A DNA stretch of 64,000 bases. It comes from Brachionus manjavacas (taxonomy: Eukaryota > Rotifera > Eurotatoria > Ploima > Brachionidae). Made by a program: the position numbers and the translations under genes. Of this stretch, positions 36,116 to 46,404 are shown in pieces (position 1 is the stretch's first letter; each line of letters begins with the position of its first letter). The notes beneath the pieces are model-generated. The model saw only the letters and a program-made list of their open reading frames with translations, was not told the origin of the DNA and made no database searches. The stretch is taken from positions 7,378,001-7,442,000 of the forward strand of contig JAHQIY010000003.1 of assembly GCA_019054805.1 (NCBI GenBank). Direction: 5' to 3'.

Positions 36116-37106
36116 AACACATAGAAAAGTACTGAAAAAAGAAATACTGTTTGAATTTTAGGTAAAAATAAGAGTTAAGATTACGGATGGAAAAAGTTGT
36201 AAAAGAAAAATTTTATGAATAAATGTTCATGTTCAAGATTGTTGACAAGACCGGAAGGCATCGTATCTGTCCTTGAACTTGTTGACCGAAATATTTTTAA
36301 AAACTCATAAAATAACAAAATTTTACAGTATTTTGCTATTTATTTGTTTTAAAATTCAATTTAGTCATTCAAATTAACAGAGTGGTATGCTTATGAAGAT
36401 TTTTAACTAAGCTTTTATGTTCTGCTTAAATATACAGACTTAAAAAATGAGGTATCTTTCCGTTATAATTAAATTTAATTGACAATAAAAAATGAGAAAA
36501 AAATTTTACTTTTTGACTTCAGGGGGTAAAAAATTTCTCTTCTCGTTATTTTAGTCTTAAATTTAAATTTTTTTGAAAAAAAATGAGAAAATTATTAATT
36601 ATCTTGATTATTAATTATCATTTATAATCAAGTTGAATAAAAAATATATCTATCAAAAAATTTCAAATTTTTTCTTGATTTTTAAAACTATTTTTTAAAA
36701 AACAAATTAACCGATTATTCTAACATCAAGAAAAAAGAGCAAAAAATATAATTTTTTGGACGCTAGGCTCCGCAAATAAATTATTTTGGTTCATCAACTT
36801 GTAATTCTACTAATCATGTGCACTACATTCAAAATTTTGCATAATTTTGTAGAATGTTCGTAACTAAAATTGAACCTATTGGAAAAATTTATAAAATATT
36901 TTAATCTGTTCTTTTGTATTATTCTTCAACAATATTTGATTTAAAAATTTATTTTAATGATATTTTATTTTTTCTTGATTGATTAATAGAAATTTTTTTA
37001 TAATTTAACAAAACTTAAATTTACATTTGCTTAGTTTTAAAATCCACAAGTTAAAATAAAATATTTGAAAAATTTCAAACCTTTCAGCTTTGTAATATTT
37101 CCAAAA
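36116..37106. other. A+T-rich 5' flank of the creatine-kinase-like gene
   Basis: No gene seen. Confidence 0.35.
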
Positions 37107-38463
37107 ATGTACAAAAAATTTTTAACCAAACTTCCCATTCGTATGATAGCCGCATCTGTAGGTGGTCTATTGGTCTACCAAAAAGTTGGAGAAATATCCG
37201 AGCAACCACTCTCAGCTGCTGGTCTGAACTATTCTCGCCGATACTACCCCGCCTCATCAGAATACCCTGACTTGACGCGAAATAGAAACATAATGGCCCG
37301 TAATCTAACCCAAGATCTTTATGCTCGTCTTCGGGACCGCAGGACACCAAACGGCTTCACTGTAGACGATGCTATTCAACCTGGAGTAGATAACAGTGGC
37401 ACTTATGCATTTACTGGCATTGTGGCCGGAGACGAGGAGTCTTATGTCGTTTTCAGAGAACTTTTTGACAAAGTTATCTTAGAAAAGCATGGATACAAGC
37501 CTGATCAAGTTCATCCGACTGACCTGGATGCTTCAAAGATCCAAAATGGACAATTCGATCCAGAATATGTTCTTAGTATTCGATTAAGGGTCATTCGGAA
37601 CATTAAAGGATACTGTCTTCCATCGTTCTGTACACGAGGAGAAAGACGAGACATAGAGAACATTATTGTCAAAGCATTGTATAGCTTGAAAGATGTAGAT
37701 GGAACTTACTATGCCCTCAAAGAGCTGACTCAAGATGAAGAAACATCTCTGGCTAATGTAAATTCAAAATTTAAAATTTAAAATCAAGCAAATCTTTTAT
37801 TTTAGAAAGAGATTTATATGAACAGACCATACCATCCAAATGATTTATCAGCAAACTTAGGAAAAGATTGGCCAGACGCTAGAGGAATTTGGCTGAATCA
37901 TGACCGAACACTAGCTGCTTTTGTGAACAGAAGAGATCATGTAGTTCTTAGCGTAATGGACAGATCAAGTGATTTGGGCACTAGCTTTATTAAATTTGTG
38001 GATTTTGTCAAAAAATTTGAGGATCAAGTAATAGCTCAAAAATGGAAATTGATGCACAATAAGCACTTAGGCTATGTAACCACTGACCCAAAAAATTTGG
38101 GCACTACGCTCAAATTAACAGTCCGAATCAATTTGCCTAATTTATGCCACGATAGTCGACTATCTGCTATCCTGAAATCTTTGAATCTAAGCCAATCTTT
38201 TAAATTAATCGGCGATAATTTTGATATAGATGAGCCAGTCGATAAGGGAGATACAACGCATTCTGTTGCCGAAATAAGTAGCAAGATCACTCTTGGTAAA
38301 TCAGAGGTAAAAATTAAAAAAAAATTTTTTGAAGTATTTTGTTAAAATTTTTCCAAAGGTTGAAATTACTCAAGCATTTATTGAATCTATTAATAAATTG
38401 ATAGAAGTAGAGAAAATTGTGGCCAATGGTGGACAATTGGACGAATTCTTATACCCAAAATAA
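37107..38463 (+). CDS. Mitochondrial creatine-kinase-like pseudoenzyme
   Basis: Exons: join(37107..37757, 37806..38306, 38359..38463), 418 residues, the size of mitochondrial creatine kinase. A basic, hydrophobic N-terminus (MYKKFLTKLPIRMIAASVGG) fits mitochondrial import. Then YYPASSEYPDLTRNRNIMAR, TPNGFTVDDAIQPGVDN, VAGDEESYVVF, TDLDASKIQNGQFDPEYVLS and KDWPDARGIW align end to end with MtCK. Catalytic positions do not hold: the Cys of TCPSNLGTG is Asp311 (TTDPKNLGTT), the Glu-Glu of NEEDH is Arg259-Arg260 (NRRDH), the Arg of LRAG is Lys320, RTGRS is RVIRN, and the RGTGGVD loop is gone. Splicing, frame and structural residues are intact, so this is a constrained protein, not a decaying one. 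Phosphotransfer activity is unlikely; a structural or regulatory role is possible. Confidence 0.88.
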
Positions 38464-39460
38464 TTTTTTTTCAACATCAAGTCAATAATTTAAAATAAAA
38501 TAATTTAGAAATTAGTTTTATTTTTTATTTAAGTGTAAAGAAAATTGGAAATTATTTTGAAAATTTGAATAGGTTTAATTAATTGAATATATTTTCGTTC
38601 AAATAATCAATTTAAAATTTAAAGCAAGAGGATTCATGTGGAAATGCTTTGGCAGAACTTTTATTTGAATCAAGTGAGCTTTTAAGTAATTCTAATCTAA
38701 GAATAAACAATAATTAGTCTTTGTCTTAAATGAGTTTAAGAGCAATTTAAAAAATTGTTTTTTATAGAAAAATATTTCAAATTTTTAAAGATGTCTATTT
38801 TTTTAGATACATCTTGGTTATAATTTAAATTTTTTTTCAATAATAAGTGTATTTTGATACCAAAACTTTCTAAATAAAAAATAATTTAAATAAAAAGCCC
38901 GGTAATAAAATTTTAGTATTTTTTTGAATCCGTAAAATTTTTGTAAAATTTTTCAATTTAATTTAAGATGCTTTCGTTATATTATTTGACAGATTTATCG
39001 AATTCGTTTCTTTCTGTAACATTAAATAAATTTTATTTCTGTTTAAAATTTCGAAGTTTAAAAATTTTATAAAATACTAATTGACATTTTTTTTTTATTT
39101 TCAAAAAAAAAGGCGATTAGGTTTTATATCTAAAATTCCAGAATTTAGATCAATTAAAATTTCAATTTGCTGAATTTAACAAATGCTTTCTAAATGTGAC
39201 GACTTATTTGTTTAATAAATAATTGTTTATAAAAAATTAATTAGCATTATTTATAGATTGCTGTTTTTTTAAAGATTCGTCGATAAATTTTAATCATATA
39301 TTATTTTGTGGAACACATTTTTAAAAATAAAGAAGTTTTTTTAGGGAAAATTATGATTTTAAAATAAAAATATAAAATTTACAATCAATATTCAAAATTC
39401 AAGTTTGTTATTCTGTTCTCTTCAATTTAAAATTATGCAAATTAAGAATCAAAAGTGGAA
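38464..39460. other. A+T-rich intergenic DNA
   Basis: 3' flank of the creatine-kinase-like gene; nothing recognised. Confidence 0.35.
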
Positions 39461-39755
39461 AAATTGATCACACCATTCCCGATAAGAATGAAAGCCTGTA
39501 TAGCCAAAATATCTATGCAATACGGGGCGAATGTTTAAACCTCTTTCATCATAAAAATAGGGGGACCAGTTTCGACTGGGTAATAATTGCGGTGTAGATG
39601 ATCAAATCGATGCAGTAGCCTCTGTGTCAGATCAGAGCCGTTGCTCAAAAAGGCACTTGAATAGGAGATGAGCGCCTCCCCATTATCCACTAGGATAGAA
39701 TAGGGACAGTTAGTATTATTATTTTGTATTCCGGATAAGAATACCCTCAATTAAA
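39461..39755 (-). repeat. Unidentified G+C-richer insert
   Basis: A ~300-bp island with clearly more G and C than its flanks. The minus strand has an open stretch (39535-39750) encoding IQNNNTNCPYSILVDNGEAL, SNGSDLTQRLLHRFDHLHR and PVETGPPIFMMKEV. Composition and isolation suggest a mobile-element fragment, but I do not recognise the family. Confidence 0.35.
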
Positions 39756-40559
39756 GACTCTGAATAAAATTTTTCAAAGTAGATTTCTGTTAAAAGCGAA
39801 TGATATTTTTATTTTAAATATCATATTCTGATATTCTTTGTTTTATTCGTAAATTTCAAAAACTGAAACAAATAACTAAACATTAAAAATGAACAAAAGA
39901 TTAAATACTATTGATGAACAGTGGTTAATATAGATTAATTTCCTCTTTTTTTCTAATATATTTTTTTCTATTTTTTCCGATTTCAAAAAGAGACCAAAAG
40001 AAAAGTTAATTTTTAGTTTAAATTACTTCAAATTAAAGTGTCCCAAACAATAAACCTTAGTCTCAGATATTCTTATTTAAAAATTTTAAACTTAGATAGC
40101 ATAAATTTATAAAGAACAATTTTTCCAATAATTGTAAAAATATTTACTAGTTTTAATTTAAAAAAAATCATTAAAATTGATAGAAACTGACGTAGGTTAT
40201 TAAACTGGAAATTCATATGTCTGACTTCATTTAATGATTTGCAGCACTATAGAAAACATGATTAATTTTTTCATAAAATCATTTAAAAAAGTAAGAAATT
40301 GAAATATTAACAAATAAATTTTTTGATTTTTTTTCAAATTAATAAAAAATTAAGTTGATATCATTAAAAATAGAATGTTAACATTGATCTCTTTATCAAA
40401 ATTATGGAAAAATAGTGTTTTATAGGCATAAGATAACACTCTATCTAGTGGACTTTCCTGGGAAACATTTAAGCCTAATTTTTCTTGCAAGTTATTCATT
40501 TCATTTAAGTTATCAACTTTAGTAAGTTTAATTATTGCGTAGTAGTAGTAATATTTAAT
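39756..40559. other. A+T-rich intergenic DNA
   Basis: Nothing recognised. Confidence 0.3.
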
Positions 40560-41047
40560 GCTATTGAGGAACGAAGTTCCTCAAGCAGTGACGACAGACG
40601 ACGTCCTGCTATAAAGGCCTACGACCAGTTTATTAGCAATATATAAAAAATAAAGTTAAGTAATAATAATAAAAATAATAAACCTAGAGCAGACTAACTG
40701 CGGAGCAATGCTATATCTAGCCTTGCTATGGTAGCTGTCTGATTTTAAAATATGTCTTAATAGATTATGTTATTAAAAATTTAATTATTCTTGTTTCAAA
40801 AAGGTTTGAGTAATTTGTCTATTCTGTTTTTAAACTTGTTGGCGTTTACGGTAATCCTTGTCTCTAGATCAAGTGAATTCCAGTATCCGGCTGTACGGTG
40901 AACGAAAAAGTTATGACGAACACCACAACTTCTTAGCAGCTGCCTCTTTATGGCAAGATGATTATTTCTGGTACGACCCGCTGGACTGTCCAGTCCATTT
41001 GATGCCAACATTTGGATGCCATTTACGAATCTTTTAAAATATAACAC
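40560..41047 (-). repeat. LINE 3' end with terminal hairpin
   Basis: The minus-strand frame 41047..40796 has the C-terminal signature of CR1/Jockey-type RT ORFs: GRTRNNHLAIKRQLLRSCGV, RHNFFVHRTAGYWNSLDLET, VNANKFKNRIDKLLK. The 3' UTR follows with a TTATTATTT tract and ends in a 9-bp perfect stem around a GAA loop (40564-40584). The family differs from the CR1-like copy at 9930-11275, though the domain is homologous. Most of the element is missing. Confidence 0.7.
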
Positions 41048-42384
41048 AAAAGAGTAGAATAATTAAAAAAAATTTTTTTAAAAAACTTTTTACAGAAGTC
41101 TCCTAATACTTACTTATTTCTTGTTTACAACTAATAAGTTTTTACTACTATTCTTTTTAACTTTAAATGTTACTCTAATGATTTTGTTCCAGTTTTCAAA
41201 AAATTAAAAAAAAAAGGAATGTTTTGATAAAAATCTTAGTAAATAGATGAAAAAAGTTTCATATCAAATTTAGACATACATTTATGGAAAAAATAGACGC
41301 TCCGGCCTGTAGTTCTCCATCTAATTAAGCGGCATGACTAGTAAAACTATTCCGAATGGTAAATTTGAAAATATTGAAAATGGAAACTATTTATTATTGA
41401 AAAAAAATTTATTAATCACTCATTTTATGTTTTAATTTTTATTTGGTAATATCAAATTTTTTTTTAAATATTTAGTATTTAATTAACATAATAACATGGT
41501 AAGAAAAAAAAAATTTTGCATTTACAATCTGATTTTTTTAATTTTAATTTAAAATAATTTTTTTTGCTTAAAAATATTCTTGAATGACAGACAAATGTCA
41601 AAGTAAAGACCATGAATTTTTTGTTTTAATTTTTTTCCGTGAAATAAATTTAACTAAAAAAAAATTTTAATTAAAATATAAAATTGGTCATTTTCAGAAA
41701 GGGAAATATTTCGCACAAAAATTATGATATTTTAAATCATCTAGATAAAAAAATTATATTCTGCTTTTCTAATAATCGTAATCAGAATTTATTTTTTTAA
41801 GCTTAAAATTTTTTAGTTCATATTTTTAATCGAGTTCTAGAATAATTTGCATCTTGTTTTTCCCATAAAAAATGGAGGTTTTGAAAATGACTAAGCATTT
41901 TTAAGAATCGAATTCTAATATTTACAATTTTTGATCATGATCAAAAAAGTTTATTGTTAATTTTTAACTTATAAATCATTTCAAAGGTATTAATCTAAAT
42001 CTGAATGATAAAGCAGTTTTCCATTATTATTTTGAAGGATATTTAAAGTAATTATATTAATTTACGTAAGCACATGTATTGAATTTATTTTATTTCGAAG
42101 AATCTAATATTTAAATGTAACCAAGTTAGGATTTCTTTATTAAATTTAAAGAAATAAAAAAGAAAAAAAATTCATTAAATAAGAGTGATATAAGCGTTTT
42201 GATATTCGGTATATAAACCCAAAAATAAGTATTTAAAGTTAGAAAACTAAAATTTTTTTGCAAAACATTGATGACAATAAAATAGAGTAATATATGAAAA
42301 ATCTACATAATTTTGAATTTAAAATGACTCCAAATATAATTAATTTCTTTTTGTTTAAATCTAGAAATAACTAAAAAGTTTTAA
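41048..42384. other. A+T-rich 5' flank of GCLC
   Basis: No gene or known repeat seen. Confidence 0.35.
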
Positions 42385-44290
42385 ATGGGTCTTTTATCAC
42401 TTGGTACACCATTTGATTGGAAACAAACAAAGATATATGCTGATGAAATTAGAAAACGAGGCGTCAAACAGTTTTGTAATATTCACAAGAAAATCAAGGA
42501 CCGTAAGAATGATTGCTTGAAATGGGGTGACGAAGTCGAGTTTACTTTGGTTAAATTTGACCACAAGAACAAAAAATGCTATCTCCTTCTTAAAGCCGAT
42601 GAAATTCTCCCGACTTTACAAGGACCCGAAAACAGAGACGAAAAATGTTTGACTTTGTGGCGTCCTGAATATGCCAATTACATGGTTGAGGCTACGCCTG
42701 GAGCTCCCTATCAGCACAAAACCAGCTGCTTTAATAGAGTAGAAGCCAACATGAAATTGAGAAGAAAACAAGTTCAAGACATTTTAGGAGAAGACGAACA
42801 TATATTGAGTGTTACAGCTTTCCCATGGCTCGGTTGCTCAAATTTTACTTTTCCCAACTTTAAGCCTACACCTGGCGAAGGAATTTCAACATCACTTTTT
42901 TATTGCGATCAAGCCATTTATGCCGGGCACCCCCGGTTCCATTGTTTGACTAGGAACATAAGAGAAAGACGAAACCGAAAAGTGGATATTAATGTGCCCA
43001 TATTTGTTGACCAAAATACTCCGAGACCCTTCATTGAAGACTTGAACCAGTACGGTGATGACCCAAAACCAGACTCTGAATCCAAAATAGCCTCTAAGCC
43101 TGACCACATCTATTTGGACGCTGTAAGATAAGCAACTTTTTTGGCTTAAATAAAAAAAAATTTTTTTACAGATGGGCTTTGGAATGGGCTGTAGTTGCTT
43201 ACAAATGACATTCCAAGCTCAAAGTTTAGAAGAAGCAAGGCATTTATATGATCAGTTGACTCCTTTGACGCCCATTATGCTGGCTTTGAGTGCTTCAAGT
43301 CCGATCTGGAGGGGTTATCTAAGTGATGTTGATTGTAGATGGAACATCATAAGCGCGTCATGTGATGATCGAACATTGGAAGAAAAGGGTCTAGAGCCTT
43401 TAAAAGAAAACCGATTTGTAATCAACAAATCTCGATATGGAAACATAGATAGCTATTTGTGCGAAGAAAATCAAAAGTACAATGATTTGACATTGATTAA
43501 AGACGAAGAGTTATTTCAGGATTTGGTACAAAATGGTGTTGATGAATCTCTGGCAAAGCATATAGCTCATTTGTTTATCCGAGACCCTTTAGTTGTTTTT
43601 GAAGAAAAATTGTATATAAATGATGACGAAGAGACCGATCATTTCGAGAATATACAATCAACTAATTGGCAAAATATGAGATTTAAGCCTCCACCAATTA
43701 ATTCCTCGATTGGATGGAGAGTTGAGTTTCGGCCAACTGAAGTTCAAATAACTGATTTTGAAAATGCAGCTCTGGTCACATTTATTGTGCTTATTACCAG
43801 AGCTATTTTGTCATTTAAGCTAAATCTGATAATGCCATTGTCGAAAGTTGACCAGAACATGGAAACTGCTCAGAAAAGAGATGCATGTTTGAATGAAAAA
43901 TTCTATTTTAGGAAAAATATACAGACTGATAATGGAACAGAATGTGAATTGACCGAAATGAGTGTGAATGAGATCGTGAATGGAAACGATCAATTTCCCG
44001 GTTTTATACACATAATAAATGAGTATCTAAGTCATTTAGATGTAGATGTGGATACACAATGTACCATTAAGCAGTATTTACATTTCATTGAAGAAAGAGC
44101 TAGTGGAAAATTAATGACAACTGCAGCTTGGATTAGGAAGTTTGTTCGGTCACATTCTGAATATAAAAAGGATTCTAAAATCAATGAAGAGATAAACTAT
44201 GATCTAATGTGGAGAATTTATTTGATATCTACTGGTCAAATAAAATGTCCTGAGTTATTAAATTCCTATGAGACCAAATCGACTATTTAA
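42385..44290 (+). CDS. GCLC: Glutamate-cysteine ligase catalytic subunit
   Basis: Exons: join(42385..43122, 43172..44290), 618 residues (human GCLC 637). It performs the ATP-dependent first and limiting step of glutathione synthesis, joining glutamate to cysteine, in the cytosol. Diagnostic blocks: MGLLSLGTPFDW at the start, LKWGDEVEFTLVKFD (Mg2+/substrate site), WRPEYANYMVEATPGAPY, FPWLGCSNFTFP, YLDAMGFGMGCSCLQMTFQA across the splice junction, LALSASSPIWRGYLSDVDCRW, SRYGNIDSYL, NWQNMRFKPPP and GWRVEFRPTEVQITDFENAA. The single 49-nt intron is phase 0. The modifier subunit (GCLM) is not in the window. Confidence 0.97.
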
Positions 44291-46404
44291 TTTGTTTTTT
44301 TTTTTAGAAAATTCTTATTTTAATTTTATTTGAATACAATTTTAAATCGCAGTCTGATTTAATAAATTCCGATAAAATTTATAATACATTTATTGTTAAT
44401 CAATTTTTTTTTTTGTAGGAAATTAATTTTTTTTAAACTTAATCACAAAATAATAGCCCAAAGTACCATAAAATTTGAATACATCTATTTCAAATCCTTG
44501 TCTTTCATTTGACACCGCTACATTAGAAGGTAGTAAATCACTTTGATAGAAACTAAAGTAGAAACTTCAAATTCTCTGTCACATTTTTAATTTGTAAAAT
44601 AATGGAAACTTTTGCAAATGATGATATTTAAAGGTATTTTATCGACAAAAATCAGGAAAGTTTTAAAAACAAGTTTAAATATATTAAAGACACATAATTT
44701 ATTAAATTTTTAATTTAGAGAGCAATCGATATTATCTACATGCTTTTTTTAGAATGATTCTGAAAAAGTAAAAGGTTAACTTTTAATTTAAAAGTTTTAA
44801 AATGATTAAACCTTTAAAAAAAAATTGCATTTATGTATTTTTGAGGACCAGGAAGTATAGACTAATCTTAAGGTTAGAGTTGGTGATAGTTGGTGATTTA
44901 GGAAGGGTTTTAAAAGTGGATGTCTATTTTTTTTTTAATTTCTATAAACGATTCATCAGATAATTAACGTTACAAATGCAAGCTGTTTGCATTTGACATC
45001 AAGATCACTAATCAGGTTAATAATGCCGCAGATAACTCAGGGTTATGAAATGATCCAGTTGAAACAAACAAACAAGGCAGAAAAATGAGTGATCAAAGCA
45101 AAGGTTTATGGAATTCAATGTGTAGTAGTGCAAATAATCAGAAATGTGAGTATTTTGTTGGGTAATGCAACATCAATCATAAATTTAAGGAATAATTTCA
45201 AGATAAAGCGGAAGTCATAATTTTTAGTTACTATTTTAAACTCTCAGTAAATAAAGTTAAGGACTTGTCAAAGATTATCTCTTTGTCTTATTGAATTGTT
45301 TTATGATAGCAATAAAAATACGAATGCACCAAGTTCGAAACTGCATCCAAAGATTCAGCTTTTTACAAGAAATGTGCAAGGTGTTTTTTTGGAACTGAAA
45401 GAAAAGGATAGAACAGACAACAATTAAAAGTTAATAAGGATAAAAAGGGCAAATGGCTGGACTTTTTTTATTAAAAGAACAGTTTTGAAATTTTCGATTT
45501 TTGGAGGAAGTCGAAAATTTCATTTCGATTTTGGCACATCAAAAAAACTCTTTGAAGTATAAATTTTTTAAATTTTTCTTAAGAAAAATTTAAACGTTTT
45601 GATTTCCATTTTCATTTAAAAAAAAAGTAAAGAACGTGAATTGCTGTTTAAACAAAAATTTTCAAAAAATTTAAAAGCTTAAGCTTCTTTTGAGTGAGTT
45701 AATTTTAAATTTTAATTTAATGCATTCGTTTTGATTTATACTGTGATTAAGATATTTTTAAACTTTAAAATAATTTATTTAAATAAACATCAAGTTCCTT
45801 AACCACTAAGGAAACAAAAAAGGCGCCAAAGCTCTTAAATTTTTTGAAAAATTTTGATTTTTACAACAATTTACGAAAAAAATATTGAACATTTGCCTAG
45901 TTCTAAGTAAAATCAGGTAAATTAATGATTTTTACATTTATTAATTTACCTAATTTTTGAAAATTATTTTATCTAAAAAATTTTAAATAAAGTTTTTGCT
46001 ATAAAGTGTCAAAAGACGTTTTTAAACAGATTTATTTAAATGAAATATTAAATTTTATTTCAATTTAGCGATAAAAAATTAAATTTAAAATTGTCCTTAA
46101 TGTTTAAAAACTGTTCATTTTCAAAAAAAAAATCTTATTATTTTTCAATAGTTAAGCATAAATAAACATGGCTTTTTCTTTCGCTTAAATTTCGTTTCTA
46201 TTTTAATTTGGTTTTTTATAAAATTAAAAATTTTATCTTAAAAATTAGGACCCTAAATTTTTGAATTTTTAATATTCACGTGCATAAAAAAAAGTGTTAG
46301 AGATAATTTTCCTAAAGAATGATCAACCATCTAAAATAGAAAAAAATTTTGGCGACAATATTTTTTCTAATTATTTTAAAATTTTTATTTTAAATAAACC
46401 GTCT
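44291..46404. other. 2.1 kb intergenic DNA
   Basis: No firm feature. A possible short first exon, ATG at 45085 encoding MSDQSKGLWNSMCSSANNQK then CE before a GTGAG-like donor, has codon-like composition, but no partner exon was found. A G+C-richer patch surrounds it (44950-45160). Confidence 0.3.
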
